A stretch of DNA of 64,000 nt from Aestuariivita sp. (GTDB lineage: Bacteria; Pseudomonadota; Alphaproteobacteria; Rhodobacterales; Rhodobacteraceae), in contig JAGYKE010000004.1 of the NCBI GenBank assembly GCA_018401465.1, forward strand, positions 434,001 to 498,000. The letters run 5' to 3'. Below, one piece after another: positions 32,574-42,442 of this stretch. Position 1 is the first letter of the stretch. Every line of letters starts with the position of its first letter. The notes beneath the pieces are model-generated. The model saw only the letters and a list, made by a program, of their open reading frames with translations, ran no database searches and was not told where the DNA came from. Position numbers and translations under genes: made by a program.

Positions 32574-33363
32574 GCTGTCGCTGTCCAACATAAGCTACCA
32601 CTACGAGGTCACAGGCGACGGCCCGCCGCTTCTGATGCTGGCAGGCATGCTCTCGGACAGCGCGAGCTGGACGCCGCTTCTGCCATTGTTAGAGCCGCAT
32701 TTCACCCTGATCCGCCCCGACAACCGCACCACCGGGCGCACCACGCCGTGGACTGCGACGGTCAGCGTGGGCCAGATGGCCGATGACGCGTTGGCGCTGA
32801 TGGATCATCTTGGCCATGACAGGTTTCACGTCGCGGGCCATTCCATGGGCGGGCTGATGGGGATGGAGGTCGCGGGCCTCGCCCCCGGGCGTGTCGCGAG
32901 CCTGAGCATCCTCGCCTCGGGTCCCGTGCGCGTGCCGCGCACCATGGCGGTCTTCGACACGCTGGCCGCGATCCGCGCGCAAGATGACGGCGAGACTCTG
33001 TGGCTCAAGGCGCTTTACCCCTGGATCTTCCGCCCCGCCTTCTTCGCCGACCCGGCGCATACCGAAGCCGCGCTTGCCGGGGCGCTGGCCTATCCTTACG
33101 CGCAGTCCCTGCCCGCCATGCGCCACCAGATCGAGGCGCTGCGCGGGTTCAGACCCCGCTTCCGCCCCGCCGATATCGGCGCGCGCACGCAGATCCTGTT
33201 CGCCGAACACGATATGCTGATCCCCGAAACCCCCTCGCGCGCGGCCTTCGCGCAGATGCCGGACGTCACCCAACAGGTGATCCCTGACGCGGGCCATTCG
33301 ATCCACTGGGACCAGCCGCAGGCCGTCGCGCAGGCGATCATCGCCCACGCGAAAACGCCCTGA
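32566..33363 (+). CDS. Alpha/beta hydrolase
   Basis: A 265-aa alpha/beta-hydrolase-fold enzyme. Nucleophile Ser in FHVAGHSMGGLMGMEVA (elbow G-H-S-M-G-G), oxyanion region G-D-G-P-P-L-L-M-L-A-G-M near residue 20, acid in FAEHDMLIP and His in DAGHSIHWDQP. Starts inside the preceding gene (ATG 32566, 8-base overlap), so it is coupled to the P1 peptidase. Last gene of the operon, followed by a terminator. The substrate is probably an ester or amide linked to the pathway. Confidence 0.9.
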   Translation: MPELSLSNISYHYEVTGDGPPLLMLAGMLSDSASWTPLLPLLEPHFTLIRPDNRTTGRTTPWTATVSVGQMADDALALMDHLGHDRFHVAGHSMGGLMGMEVAGLAPGRVASLSILASGPVRVPRTMAVFDTLAAIRAQDDGETLWLKALYPWIFRPAFFADPAHTEAALAGALAYPYAQSLPAMRHQIEALRGFRPRFRPADIGARTQILFAEHDMLIPETPSRAAFAQMPDVTQQVIPDAGHSIHWDQPQAVAQAIIAHAKTP

Positions 33364-33411
33364 TCTTCCTCTCGCCCCAAATATCCTGGGGGGAACGTCC
33401 CGCATGGACGT

Positions 33412-33428
33412 GGGGGGCAAAGCCCCCC
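33412..33428. terminator. Hairpin between convergent hydrolase and PGC dxs
   Basis: GGGGGGC (33412-33418), AAA loop, GCCCCCC (33422-33428), between two convergent stop codons. It follows a diverged copy of the dispersed repeat (33364-33392). It marks the left boundary of the photosynthesis cluster. Confidence 0.6.
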
Positions 33429-33441
33429 GCCGCAACGCCGG

Positions 33442-35358
33442 TCAGGCGCGGAAGCCCACCACCTTGGTGTCGTGCCGCAACGCGCGGCTCACCTCGGCCA
33501 TGATGTCGATCGCGGTCAGCCCCGCATCGGCATACATCTCGGCCGGGCTGCCATGGTCGATGAAGCGGTCAGGCAGGCACATCGTGCGCACCCGCAGCCG
33601 CCCGTCGAGCAGGCCCTGCGCCGCCATCGCCTGCAGCACGAAGCCGCCGAAGCCGCCCATCGCGCCCTGTTCCACCGTGACCAGCGCCTTGTGGTTCGAC
33701 GCCAGCCGCGCGATCAGATCCATGTCGAGCGGCTTGGCAAAGCGCGCGTCCGCCAGCGTCACCGAAATCCCTTCGGCCTCGAGCATTTCGGCGGCCACGC
33801 GGCATTCGTCGAGATGGGTCCCGAAGCACAGGATCGCCACGTCGGTGCCTTCCCGCACGATGCGGCCGCGCCCGATCTCGAGCACCTCGCCGCGTTCGGG
33901 CATCTGGACGCCGGTGCCGTTGCCACGCGGATAGCGGAAGGCGATGGGGCCTTCGTCGTATTCCGCCGCCGTGACGACCATATGCGCCAGTTCCGCCTCG
34001 TCCGATGCCGCCATGACGACCATGCCGGGCAGCGCCCCCATGAAACCGATGTCGAAGGCACCCGCATGGGTCGCACCGTCGGCCCCCACCAGCCCCGCCC
34101 GGTCAAGCGCGAAGCGCACCGGCAGTTTCTGCAGTGCCACGTCATGCGCCACCTGGTCATAGCCGCGCTGCAGGAAGGTGGAATAGATCGCAACGAAGGG
34201 TTTGAGCCCCGCGGCCGCCATCCCGGCGGCGAAGGTCACACCATGCTGTTCGGCGATGCCCACGTCGAAGACGCGCGCCGGGAACCGTTTCGCCATGATG
34301 TCGAGGCCGGTGCCCGAAGGCATGGCGGCGGTAACGGCGACGATGCGCGGATCGCGCGCGGCTTCCTGCGTCAGCGCCTCACCGAAGACCTTTGTATAAG
34401 CGGGCGCGTTCGACGACGACTTGGCCTGCACGCCGGTGCCCACGTCGAATTTCGACACGCCGTGATACTTGTCGGCGCTGCCTTCGGCGGGGGCGTAACC
34501 CTTGCCCTTGACCGTGCAGCAATGGATGAGGACGGGCCTGCTCGACCGCGACCGCGCGGCGCGCAGCACCGTCAGTAGCTGGGTCATGTCGTGGCCGTCG
34601 ATGGGGCCGATATAGTCGAAGCCCAGTTCCTCGAAGAAGGTGCCGTGCCCGGTGACGCCCGTCACCATCTGGCGCGCGCGCTGCGCGCCCAGCCGCATGG
34701 GTTCGGGCAGCAGCTTCTCCATGTCCTTGGCGACCGCGTCGAGGATCGGCAGCGGCCCGATCTGGCTGATCCGGCTCAGATAGGTCGACATGGCACCCAC
34801 GGGTGGCGCGATCGACATCTCGTTGTCATTGAGGATGACGAAGAGCCGCCGTTTCTCGGCGCCCGCGTTGTTCAGCGCCTCATAGGCCATGCCAGCGCTG
34901 ATCGACCCGTCTCCGATCACGGCGATGGCGTCACCCGTGGGCAGCCCCATGTCGCGGCCCACGGCAAAGCCCAGCGCCGCGCTGATCGAGGTCGAGGAAT
35001 GCGCCGCGCCGAAGGGGTCGTATTCGCTTTCAGACCGCTTGGTGAAGCCCGACAGGCCGTCCTTCTGGCGCAGGGTGCGGATGCGGTCGCGGCGCCCCGT
35101 GAGCACTTTGTGCGGATAGCACTGGTGGCCCACGTCCCAGACCAGCTTGTCGCGCGGCGTGTTGAAGACGGCATGAATGGCGACGGTCAGTTCCACCACG
35201 CCCAGCGACGACCCGAGATGCCCACCGGTTTCCGATACGACCGAGATCACCTCGGCGCGCAGTTCATGGGCAAGATCGGTCAGCTGCCGGTCGGTCAGCG
35301 CCTTGAGGTCGGCAGGGCCTGCCACGCGGTCCAGAAGCGGGGTGTGGGGTCGGGACAT
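33442..35358 (-). CDS. dxs: 1-Deoxy-D-xylulose-5-phosphate synthase, photosynthesis-cluster copy
   Basis: Second DXP synthase, 638 aa, starting at ATG 35356-35358 ([10 protein letters not shown]). Same residues as the other copy: ThDP site [18 protein letters not shown], catalytic Glu in [15 protein letters not shown]-terminal [11 protein letters not shown]. It lies at the distal end of the puf operon behind pufC and a hairpin, an arrangement known in Rhodobacter. It probably raises precursor supply for the bacteriochlorophyll tail and carotenoids when the cluster is on. The two copies are clearly diverged, so this is not a recent duplication. Confidence 0.97.
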   Translation of the reverse strand: MSRPHTPLLDRVAGPADLKALTDRQLTDLAHELRAEVISVVSETGGHLGSSLGVVELTVAIHAVFNTPRDKLVWDVGHQCYPHKVLTGRRDRIRTLRQKDGLSGFTKRSESEYDPFGAAHSSTSISAALGFAVGRDMGLPTGDAIAVIGDGSISAGMAYEALNNAGAEKRRLFVILNDNEMSIAPPVGAMSTYLSRISQIGPLPILDAVAKDMEKLLPEPMRLGAQRARQMVTGVTGHGTFFEELGFDYIGPIDGHDMTQLLTVLRAARSRSSRPVLIHCCTVKGKGYAPAEGSADKYHGVSKFDVGTGVQAKSSSNAPAYTKVFGEALTQEAARDPRIVAVTAAMPSGTGLDIMAKRFPARVFDVGIAEQHGVTFAAGMAAAGLKPFVAIYSTFLQRGYDQVAHDVALQKLPVRFALDRAGLVGADGATHAGAFDIGFMGALPGMVVMAASDEAELAHMVVTAAEYDEGPIAFRYPRGNGTGVQMPERGEVLEIGRGRIVREGTDVAILCFGTHLDECRVAAEMLEAEGISVTLADARFAKPLDMDLIARLASNHKALVTVEQGAMGGFGGFVLQAMAAQGLLDGRLRVRTMCLPDRFIDHGSPAEMYADAGLTAIDIMAEVSRALRHDTKVVGFRA

Positions 35359-35389
35359 GGATCTCGCCTTTCGTCCGGAAGAGAAAAGA

Positions 35390-35422
35390 CGCCGCATGAA
35401 AAGACTTGCTTCTCATGCGGCG
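35390..35422 (-). terminator. Terminator-like hairpin between pufC and dxs
   Basis: On the minus strand CGCCGCATGA, 13-nt loop, TCATGCGGCG, followed by TCTTTTCTCTT: a 10-bp stem with a T-rich tail, the form of a Rho-independent terminator. Further small stems (CGGACCC/GGGTCCG near 35470-35505) lie upstream of it. It should end or attenuate the puf transcript before dxs. Confidence 0.65.
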
Positions 35423-35546
35423 CCAGTTTCCTGTAGCCAACAGGAAGGGAAGCGGGGTGTTGAGACCCCGTGCCCGGACCCAGGAAGCCGCGGGTCCGCG
35501 CCTGGCGAAGGATCGGCGGCGGGGGGAGAGATCCCGCCGCCGAACC

Positions 35547-36668
35547 TCATTCGTAGACCGGTGCGCCGGTGGTGGCGAGTTCCGGCCAGTCCGCGATCAC
35601 GTTCATGCCCTGCAGCGGGCGCTGATAGCCCTTGTGGCAGGTCTTGCACGCAACCTTGGGGGCGTCTGCATAGACGGGTCCAAGGCGTTCGGGCGGATAG
35701 GTGTCCTGAAGCGGGATCAGGTAATCGACGTTCATTTCGATGACCATCTGCCGGCCCATCTGCGCGATCGACCATTGCGGCGTGAATTCCGACGGGTCGT
35801 AGAAGGCGCGGCTGTTGTGGCAGAAGACGCAGTTCACACCCAGCGAGTTCGAGAAGTAGTTCATGAGCGAATAGGTCATCTCGGTTTTCTGGATGGTCGC
35901 GACGTCCTCGGTCAGACCGGGCACGCCGGCGACGCGGCTTTCGAGGTCATGCACGTTCACCATGCTGTCGGGATCGGTCAGGTAGACTTCCAGCGCGTTC
36001 GACGGCAGCGAGGTGAACTGGCTGAGCGAGGTGGCGCGGTTCTGCACCGCCGCCCAGCCGCCCGCCGCCTCATTGACCGGCGTGATGTTGAACCAGATGT
36101 CGCTGGGCACGTTTTCGCCGCGGTGGCAGGTGTAGCAGTTGACGCCCACTTCCGCGACCGCGTTGACATGCCCATCCCAGTTCTCGTTGATGTTCTGGGT
36201 CATCTGGATCATGCGGCGCGCGACGACCTTGGTATAGAGATCGTCCTTGCCGTATTCCTCGAGCGCGACGTCGCCGTGGCAGTAGGTACAGCCCTGATCC
36301 GGCGCGACCCACTGCGTCATCGCCAGCATCAGGCGGTTGAAGTTGTCCTCGGTCAGGTCACCCAGCACCTGGACGTTCTGATAGATGTCCTTGGCCAAGG
36401 GCTCGCCCCCCTCGGGGATGACCGGCGAGTCCGTGTAGTAGGCGTCGATCGTCGGGTCGGGGGTGGCGAGGGCCACGTTGAACTCGGGCACGCTCATGCC
36501 CGTGCCGCGGGGGCCGGTCTGCATCGAGGTGGTGGCATAGGGTTGTCCCCAGGTCACCAGCAGGATCGCGACGAAGACCGCACCACCAAGGGCACCCACC
36601 AAGATTGCCGGGCCGAAGATGTTGGTCGGGTTGTCCCGGTTCCAGTCATTGAACCACTTGGGCAGCAT
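35547..36668 (-). CDS. pufC: Reaction-centre tetraheme cytochrome c subunit PufC
   Basis: Membrane-anchored periplasmic cytochrome that re-reduces the photo-oxidised special pair. The 373-aa product has an N-terminal hydrophobic anchor at about 17-39 with no lipobox Cys, and four CXXCH heme sites: CTYCH 127-131, CYTCH 178-182, CVFCH 280-284 and CKTCH 341-345. Met residues in the preceding helices would be sixth ligands. Two bases downstream of pufM. Its presence, with no pufX, places the reaction centre in the PufC-bearing group common among Roseobacters. Confidence 0.97.
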   Translation of the reverse strand: MLPKWFNDWNRDNPTNIFGPAILVGALGGAVFVAILLVTWGQPYATTSMQTGPRGTGMSVPEFNVALATPDPTIDAYYTDSPVIPEGGEPLAKDIYQNVQVLGDLTEDNFNRLMLAMTQWVAPDQGCTYCHGDVALEEYGKDDLYTKVVARRMIQMTQNINENWDGHVNAVAEVGVNCYTCHRGENVPSDIWFNITPVNEAAGGWAAVQNRATSLSQFTSLPSNALEVYLTDPDSMVNVHDLESRVAGVPGLTEDVATIQKTEMTYSLMNYFSNSLGVNCVFCHNSRAFYDPSEFTPQWSIAQMGRQMVIEMNVDYLIPLQDTYPPERLGPVYADAPKVACKTCHKGYQRPLQGMNVIADWPELATTGAPVYE

Positions 36669-36670
36669 GA

Positions 36671-37663
36671 TCAGTTCTCCTTCCCGATGAAGGCTTCGTA
36701 GGAGGTGTAGTCGCCGTAGCCGAACGAACCGTCATAGAGCGGTGCGAAGTTGTGTTCCTGCGCCCAGATGAACCAGTTGTCGACGACCGTGCCGGTCAGG
36801 AGGATCCCGATGCCGCCGGTGATCGGCGTGAGCATCGCGAACCAGATGGCCCAGCGGTGGATGCCTTCCATCGTGGCGTTGAAGCCCATGGTCCAGCGCC
36901 AGAAAAGCGCGGCGCGTTCCGTGGCGGTGCCGCGGTCGGCGATCTGCTCCAGTTCCCGGTCGCCGCCGAAGCGGGTGACGGCAAGGATCGTTGCGCCGTG
37001 CATGCAGAACAGCAGCACCGAGCCATAGAGGAACACGATCGAAAGGCAGTGGAACGGGTTGTAGTAGAGGTTGCCGTAGCGGATCGAGAAGGCCGTCGTC
37101 CAGTCGAGGTGCGGGAAGATGCCGTAGGGAACCGCTTCGGACCAGGAGCCCATCAGGACGGGCCGGAAGAGACCAAGGACGAGGAAGAGCCAGATGGCCG
37201 AAGCGAAGGCCCAGGCGACATGCTTGCCCATCTTGTGTTCGGCCGCCAATTGGTAGGACCGCGCCCACCACGACAGCACGCTGACCAGCAGGAAGAAGCT
37301 GGCGATGATGTACCAGCCACCTTCGTTGAGCGGCGGCATCGACAACCCGTATTCGGGGCTGGGCGGTTCGAGCGCCAGCCAGAACAGCTGGCGGATGAAT
37401 TCGGGGATCGACCAGCCGACCTGCGCCAGCATGTTCAAACCCACGATGTTGAACCACAGAAGACCGGTGGCAAGCGAGATGACGCCGAAGCTGCCGAGGT
37501 AGATCGGTCCGAGCTGCGCGTTGCCGATCCAGCCCACGAGGGAGCTGAAGCCGGGTTTGCCGACGCGTTCGCGCTTCATCTGGCCGCTGTCGTCCATCCC
37601 CCATTCAGGAGCGCCCTGCACCTGAACCTGGGTGAAGATGTTCTGATATTCGCGGATGGCCAT
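36671..37663 (-). CDS. pufM: Photosynthetic reaction centre M subunit
   Basis: Core transmembrane subunit binding bacteriochlorophyll, bacteriopheophytin and quinone A together with PufL. The 330-aa product has five membrane helices. Family marks: [13 protein letters not shown] at the N-terminus, the His-containing helix [15 protein letters not shown] (special-pair ligand) and the iron-ligand region [11 protein letters not shown]. It has the extended C-terminus usual in members paired with PufC. Two-base gap to both pufL and pufC. Confidence 0.97.
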   Translation of the reverse strand: MAIREYQNIFTQVQVQGAPEWGMDDSGQMKRERVGKPGFSSLVGWIGNAQLGPIYLGSFGVISLATGLLWFNIVGLNMLAQVGWSIPEFIRQLFWLALEPPSPEYGLSMPPLNEGGWYIIASFFLLVSVLSWWARSYQLAAEHKMGKHVAWAFASAIWLFLVLGLFRPVLMGSWSEAVPYGIFPHLDWTTAFSIRYGNLYYNPFHCLSIVFLYGSVLLFCMHGATILAVTRFGGDRELEQIADRGTATERAALFWRWTMGFNATMEGIHRWAIWFAMLTPITGGIGILLTGTVVDNWFIWAQEHNFAPLYDGSFGYGDYTSYEAFIGKEN

Positions 37664-37665
37664 GA

Positions 37666-38517
37666 TTACATCCCTCCAAGCGGCATGGGGTTCGGGCCCC
37701 AGATCGGCAGCTCAAGCCACCAGTTCCACCATTCCGGCCAGCCGGCAGTCCAGACGGGCCCCGAGATGATGATGCAGATGGCGCTCCAGAAGCCGGCATT
37801 GATCGCCAGAAGGAAGCCGACGCGGTGAATGCCGAGGGTGCCGATCGAATAGCCGATGAAATCGCGGAAGAAGGTGTCTTCGTGATCCGGCGTCTTCATC
37901 TCTTCGCCCTCTTCCGGGTTTGCTGCGGAGAGGATCAGCGCGCCGTGCAGGGCAAGCGCCAGCGTGGTGGTGAAGAACAGTGTCACCGCCAGCATGTGCG
38001 CCGGATTGTAATGGAAATGAAGATACGCGTAGCCGGTGTTCGACACCCAGTCGAGGTGGCTGAAGATCCCGTATGGGAACCCGTGCCCCCATGCGCCCAT
38101 CAGGAAGGGCCGGAAGATCACCAGCGTCACATAGGCGAAGATCGCGAAGCTGAAGCCGATGGGCACGTGATAGCCCATGCCCAGCTTGCGGCAGATTTCC
38201 ACCTCGCGCAGGGCCCAGCTGATGAAGGCGCCGGTCGCACAGATCGTGATGATCTGCCACAGACCCCCTTCCATCAGGGGCGCCATACCCAGACCGTAGC
38301 TCAGGTCGGGGGGCGCGATGTTGATCAGCCAGGGATTGAACGTGCCTTGCTGCGAGGCCCCCCAGAAGATCAGGATTGTGCCCAGAAGGGCAAAGAAGAT
38401 CGTCGTGACCCCGAAGAACCCCACATAGAAGGGCCCCACCCAGAAGTCGAACAGATCGCCGCCGATCAGCGTCCCTCCGCGGACGCGATACTTTCTCTCG
38501 AAGCTGAGCAACGCCAT
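37666..38517 (-). CDS. pufL: Photosynthetic reaction centre L subunit
   Basis: Partner of PufM, 283 aa, five membrane helices. N-terminus [20 protein letters not shown] is typical. The helix with [13 protein letters not shown] holds the bacteriochlorophyll ligands and G-T-L-G-I-H-R-V-G the iron ligand. The spacer of 136 bases upstream separates it from pufA and contains a strong hairpin, so the L/M messages are made from the same transcript as LH1 but at a different effective dose. Confidence 0.97.
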   Translation of the reverse strand: MALLSFERKYRVRGGTLIGGDLFDFWVGPFYVGFFGVTTIFFALLGTILIFWGASQQGTFNPWLINIAPPDLSYGLGMAPLMEGGLWQIITICATGAFISWALREVEICRKLGMGYHVPIGFSFAIFAYVTLVIFRPFLMGAWGHGFPYGIFSHLDWVSNTGYAYLHFHYNPAHMLAVTLFFTTTLALALHGALILSAANPEEGEEMKTPDHEDTFFRDFIGYSIGTLGIHRVGFLLAINAGFWSAICIIISGPVWTAGWPEWWNWWLELPIWGPNPMPLGGM

Positions 38518-38586
38518 CTTCCGTCTCTCCGATTTTGGCGGCCCGTTCGGGTCAGATCCCGGCAGCCGTCATGTGTTTGTCGGTTC

Positions 38587-38626
38587 GTCGCGGGCGGTCA
38601 GATCCGTTTGCGCAACCGCCCGCGAC
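38587..38626 (-). other. Intercistronic mRNA hairpin between pufA and pufL
   Basis: A 12-bp perfect stem (GTCGCGGGCGGT 38587-38598; ACCGCCCGCGAC 38615-38626) with a 16-nt loop, 28 bases past the pufA stop. The same position in Rhodobacter capsulatus carries hairpins that protect the pufBA message from 3' decay, giving excess LH1 over reaction centre. The structure is seen; the role is by analogy. Confidence 0.75.
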
Positions 38627-38653
38627 AGTCTCGTGTCCACGTTCAGACCGGTC

Positions 38654-38815
38654 TCAGCCGCCCGCCTTTTGGGCGGCAAGCTCGAACCAGTTGAAGTGCT
38701 CCGTGCTGAGCAGGACGAGGTGAATCATCGCTGCCAGCAGGAAGAGGAAGACACCCTGTGCGACAAACACACGGCGCGGATCGAAAACGAGCCAGATCTT
38801 GTAGAACTTCGCCAT
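38654..38815 (-). CDS. pufA: Light-harvesting 1 alpha polypeptide
   Basis: A 53-aa single-span inner-membrane antenna polypeptide. It reads [17 protein letters not shown], then the membrane helix with the bacteriochlorophyll ligand His32 (A-M-I-H-L-V-L-L-S), then F-N-W near the periplasmic side. The preceding GAGGAAGG ribosome site lies in the 14-base gap after pufB. Length and ligand position match LH1 alpha of Rhodobacter. Confidence 0.95.
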   Translation of the reverse strand: MAKFYKIWLVFDPRRVFVAQGVFLFLLAAMIHLVLLSTEHFNWFELAAQKAGG

Positions 38816-38829
38816 TTCTCAATCCTTCC

Positions 38830-38979
38830 TCAGAACCACGGGCGCCAGATGAAAACCGCCAGGTGAGCGACGATGGCAACGGCCGAAAACAGCCAGAGCC
38901 CGCTCATGTAGACGGAATGCAGTTCTTGCGCCTGCTCGTCGGTGAGACCTGTGAACGACAGGTCATGATGATCAGCCAT
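38830..38979 (-). CDS. pufB: Light-harvesting 1 beta polypeptide
   Basis: A 49-aa antenna polypeptide pairing with PufA around the reaction centre. It begins [17 protein letters not shown]. Conserved His21 and the bacteriochlorophyll ligand His39 (I-V-A-H-L-A-V) are present, ending F-I-W-R-P-W-F. A very strong ribosome site, GGAGGA, precedes the ATG, as expected for one of the most abundant proteins of the cell. Confidence 0.95.
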   Translation of the reverse strand: MADHHDLSFTGLTDEQAQELHSVYMSGLWLFSAVAIVAHLAVFIWRPWF

Positions 38980-39090
38980 AAACTTTCCTCCGGAACGTTA
39001 TGCTGACGCCGCGTTCCCCGCGGCCGGGTCCTTTGGGCCTTTTCGAACCCTCGGGTTCTGGCCGACCGTTGCCGGAGGGCCAGTCTCGTG

Positions 39091-39110
39091 TCCCGGCCGT
39101 CAGGCCGGGA
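39091..39110 (-). other. Hairpin between pufQ and pufB
   Basis: TCCCGGCC (39091-39098), 4-nt loop, GGCCGGGA (39103-39110): an 8-bp perfect stem in the 162-base pufQ-pufB spacer. No U-tract, so more likely an RNA-processing or 5'-stability element than a terminator. Confidence 0.55.
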
Positions 39111-39141
39111 AAATCGTCGCACCGCAGGTGCGCGCCGCGGC

Positions 39142-39366
39142 TCATGCCGCGAAGATCATCGGCGTGATGATCCGCGCCTGGGTCCAGGCACGGGCCACGG
39201 GGCCCTTCGCGGGCAGATGCCCGCCCTTGATCGCGGCCAGCGCCCAGGTCAGGCAGGCCAGCGGCAGCGTCGCGGCGAAGATGATCGCGAAATAGACCAT
39301 GAACTCGGTCCGCGGCGGCTTGTGGCTGCGCGTCTCGGTGTGAACGTGATTGGCGATATCCGTCAT
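39142..39366 (-). CDS. pufQ: PufQ, bacteriochlorophyll/puf regulatory membrane protein
   Basis: A 74-aa protein with one central membrane helix ([16 protein letters not shown]) and the family end [18 protein letters not shown]. PufQ affects bacteriochlorophyll synthesis, probably by handling intermediates at the membrane. Start overlaps the bchZ stop by 4 bases, joining the bch and puf parts of the superoperon. Confidence 0.9.
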   Translation of the reverse strand: MTDIANHVHTETRSHKPPRTEFMVYFAIIFAATLPLACLTWALAAIKGGHLPAKGPVARAWTQARIITPMIFAA

Positions 39367-40865
39367 TGCGGGTCTCCCTTTGTGATCTTGTCCGTGCGTG
39401 CCGGGGCATCACCGGCAAGGGCCGGGTCCAGCGCGCGTACTGTGTCCACCACGACCCGCTCGGCGCCGTCCGCCAGCGCGGCGCGTTCGGCCGCGTCGCG
39501 CAGCGTCTTGGCCGCGGAAATGCGGGTGAGGATCGGATGTTGCGCCACGATGCGGTCGAGCATCGCCTGCGCATCCGCGTCCCAGGGGAAGTCGCGGCGC
39601 AGCGTCGTGGGCGTGGCTTCGGCCGCGTCGAGGTCGGTGCCGAGCGGCAGGATATGGAACAGCGCGTCAAACAGGCCGTTGCACACTTCCTGCACCATGT
39701 AAGTGGCACCGGCATAACCCATGAAGGGTGTGCCGGTGGCCCGCCGGATCGCCGCGCCCGGGAAGGAGGCCGGGATGAAGGCGGGGCTTGGACCATGCCC
39801 GCCCTTGAGTTCGGCGAGATACATCTTTTCGTTGATCGACCCCATGACGATCAGCGGACGGTTCGCGCGCATCAGGGCGCGGACTTCCTCGTTGTTCGTT
39901 TTCGCTCCGGCGCAGCGGGCGACCGCGAAGGCGCAGGGCAGGCCCAGATCCTGTTCGAGGAACAACCGGATGCCGCGCGCATAGGTTTCGTTGGCGACGA
40001 TGGCGAAGAACGCAGTGGCGAAGAAATCCTGCGTGACCGAGCGCCACAGATCCCAGACCGGCTTGATCGTCGAATGTTTTTCGCGCGCGATGAAGGGTTC
40101 GGGGTCGAGGCCCAGAAGATCGCCCAACTTGCGCAGGAACTTGGTGGTCGAATCGATCCCGATGGGCGCCTGCAGGTAGGGCTTGCCCAGAACTTCGCAC
40201 AGACCACGGCCGAATTCGCGGTACATGCAGATGTTCACATCGGCATTCACCAGATTGCGCATCTCGGCCAGATGCGCGCCCAGCGGCATGACCATGTTCA
40301 CTTCGGCGCCGATCCCTTCGACAAGGCGGCGGATTTCGTGCAGGTCCGACGGCATGTTGAAGGTGCCGTACATCGGCCCGAGGATGTTGACGCGGGGGGC
40401 AGAGCCCTCTTCGCGCTTCTTCTCGGGGGGCATGCGGCCCTTGGTCATGCCGAATTCGGTGAAGATCCAGGTCATCGCCCGGTCGGCGGCTTCCCATTGA
40501 TCTTCGTCGATGGTGCGGGGCAGGAACCGTTGGATGTTGGTTCCCATCGGCGTCACGCCGCCGCCGATCATCTCGGCGATCGATCCTGTGACGACCACGG
40601 AAGGCAGTGCTGGGTCGAGCACACCCCAAGCTCGCTTCATAGCGCCCTCGGTCCCATCCCGACCCAGCTCTTCTTCTCCTAGTCCAGTGACTACGATCGG
40701 AAGTTCATGCGGAGGCAGCGCGTCGGTGTAATGCAACACGCTGGTAACTGGCAGGTTTTCGCAGCCCACGGGGCCGTCGATGACGACCTGAAGGCCCTTG
40801 ACGGCGCAGAAGGCATAGACCGCCCCCCAGTAGCCGCCCGCGCGGTCATGATCCTGGATCAGCAT
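39363..40865 (-). CDS. bchZ: Chlorophyllide a reductase subunit BchZ
   Basis: Catalytic subunit (with BchY) of the nitrogenase-like enzyme that reduces the B ring of chlorophyllide a to make the bacteriochlorin. The 500-aa product begins [14 protein letters not shown] and keeps Cys in G-P-V-G-C-E-N-L-P and further stretches ([13 protein letters not shown]). The C-terminal part ([13 protein letters not shown]) is the domain shared with BchB. One base after bchY. Confidence 0.96.
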   Translation of the reverse strand: MLIQDHDRAGGYWGAVYAFCAVKGLQVVIDGPVGCENLPVTSVLHYTDALPPHELPIVVTGLGEEELGRDGTEGAMKRAWGVLDPALPSVVVTGSIAEMIGGGVTPMGTNIQRFLPRTIDEDQWEAADRAMTWIFTEFGMTKGRMPPEKKREEGSAPRVNILGPMYGTFNMPSDLHEIRRLVEGIGAEVNMVMPLGAHLAEMRNLVNADVNICMYREFGRGLCEVLGKPYLQAPIGIDSTTKFLRKLGDLLGLDPEPFIAREKHSTIKPVWDLWRSVTQDFFATAFFAIVANETYARGIRLFLEQDLGLPCAFAVARCAGAKTNNEEVRALMRANRPLIVMGSINEKMYLAELKGGHGPSPAFIPASFPGAAIRRATGTPFMGYAGATYMVQEVCNGLFDALFHILPLGTDLDAAEATPTTLRRDFPWDADAQAMLDRIVAQHPILTRISAAKTLRDAAERAALADGAERVVVDTVRALDPALAGDAPARTDKITKGDPQ

Positions 40866-40866
40866 C

Positions 40867-42438
40867 TCAGATCATCTCCTCGGCCTTGGCGGCACGCGCC
40901 TGCTTGTCGAGTTTCTTCTGGTGCTGGGCACGGAAATCGGGGCGCAGGTTGGGCGCGCCTTCCCAAATGCCGGCGGTGTCGCCTTCACCCACGCCTTCGA
41001 AGAATTCCTTCATGTGGGCCATGCGGTCGCGGTTGCCGATGGCGGCATTGACCACCACCTGCAGCGACCCGGCCCCGGCCGGACCCATGAGCGGGCGCGC
41101 CGAGATCAGGTTGGTGAAGTAAAGACCCGGGATGCCCAGTTCTTTCGCCTTCTGCACGACGGGCGTGGTGCCGATGGCGAGGTCGGGTTTGACCGCCTCC
41201 ATCGCCGCGCAATCGTCTTCGAGAGAGGCGCGGAACTTGACCTTGACCCCCTTCGCGGCGAGCCATTCGGCATCGGCCTGGCTCCAGGGCGTCTTAGGGC
41301 AGGCGGTGCCGACGTAAGGCACGGTCGCGCCGCTTTCGATCAGCAGGCGCGCGACCAGAAGTTCGCTGCCTTCATAGCCCGACAGGGTGATCGTGCCGTT
41401 GATGCGCGATCCCGACAGGGCGCCCTTGATCGCGGGCAGGAAGCCGTTCTTGGCCGCGTCGAGTTGCGCGCGCGGCACGCCGAATTCATCGGCCACGGCG
41501 TCTAGCCAGGCTGCCGTGCCGTCCAGCCCGACAGGGGCCGACCCGATGACCGGGCGGCCCGCGGCCTGAAATTCGCGCACCGCGGCGGTGTAGAAGGGGT
41601 GGATCGCCGCCACCAGCCCGCAATCGAGCGCGGAGTAAAGTTCGCGCCATTCGCGGCAGGGCACGACGGGGCCGGCGGCCAGACCCATGGGCGCCAGCAT
41701 CGCGCCGATCATCATGGGATCGGCCGGGAACATTTCGCCCAGAAGGGCGACAGTGGGGCGGTCGGACTTGCCACCCTTGGGCATGGCGACGGGGCCTGCC
41801 TCGGCCTCGAGCCTTGCATAATTCAGCATCGCGCCTGCAAGGACGTCTTTCGCTTCGGCATGGGTTGGGATGCCGAAGCCCGGCACGTCGATGCCGACGA
41901 TACGGACGCCGTTGATTTCCTTCGGCAGAAGACGCAGCGGCACGCCCGACGCGGTGGGCACGCAGAGATTGGTGACCACGACGGCGTCGTACTTGTCGGG
42001 GTCGGCCATGTCGTGGACGCTTTCGCGGATGTCCTCGAACAGCTTGCCGGTGACCAGCGTTTCCGAGTTGAAGGGCACATAGCCGACCGACCGGCGCGCA
42101 CCGTAGAAATGGCTCACGAAGGTCAGGCCATAGACGCAGCAGGCGCTGCCCGACAGAACCGTCGCCACCCGGCGCATCCGCAGACCGACACGCAGCGAAC
42201 CGAACGCGGGGCACATCGACTGGGGCTTGTCGTGGGGGCCCTGCGGATAGTCGGCGGCATACTGGTCGAGAATGTCGGAATTGCCCGCCAGACGCGCGGC
42301 CTTTTCCATCTCGGACCCGGAATGGCAGCCAAGACCATCCACCGGCATGGCCGCGACGCCGGGCGCGCGGGGCTCGCCCCGGATCACGTCCGCCTCGGCG
42401 GCGCCGTCATATGTGACTTCGCGTGCGTCGTCGGTCAT
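40867..42438 (-). CDS. bchY: Chlorophyllide a reductase subunit BchY
   Basis: Second catalytic subunit of the chlorophyllide a reductase, binding the Fe-S cluster with BchZ. The 523-aa product has the conserved Cys in [13 protein letters not shown] and [10 protein letters not shown] and in the T-N-L-C-V-P-T-A segment. The region [12 protein letters not shown] is family-typical. Start at ATG 42436-42438; 4-base gap after bchX. Confidence 0.96.
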   Translation of the reverse strand: MTDDAREVTYDGAAEADVIRGEPRAPGVAAMPVDGLGCHSGSEMEKAARLAGNSDILDQYAADYPQGPHDKPQSMCPAFGSLRVGLRMRRVATVLSGSACCVYGLTFVSHFYGARRSVGYVPFNSETLVTGKLFEDIRESVHDMADPDKYDAVVVTNLCVPTASGVPLRLLPKEINGVRIVGIDVPGFGIPTHAEAKDVLAGAMLNYARLEAEAGPVAMPKGGKSDRPTVALLGEMFPADPMMIGAMLAPMGLAAGPVVPCREWRELYSALDCGLVAAIHPFYTAAVREFQAAGRPVIGSAPVGLDGTAAWLDAVADEFGVPRAQLDAAKNGFLPAIKGALSGSRINGTITLSGYEGSELLVARLLIESGATVPYVGTACPKTPWSQADAEWLAAKGVKVKFRASLEDDCAAMEAVKPDLAIGTTPVVQKAKELGIPGLYFTNLISARPLMGPAGAGSLQVVVNAAIGNRDRMAHMKEFFEGVGEGDTAGIWEGAPNLRPDFRAQHQKKLDKQARAAKAEEMI

Positions 42439-42442
42439 TGTC

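Noticed and set aside
36660-36680. A pufX gene between pufM and pufC
   Set aside because: The pufM-pufC gap is 2 bases; pufC is present instead and no PufX-like frame is found before dxs.
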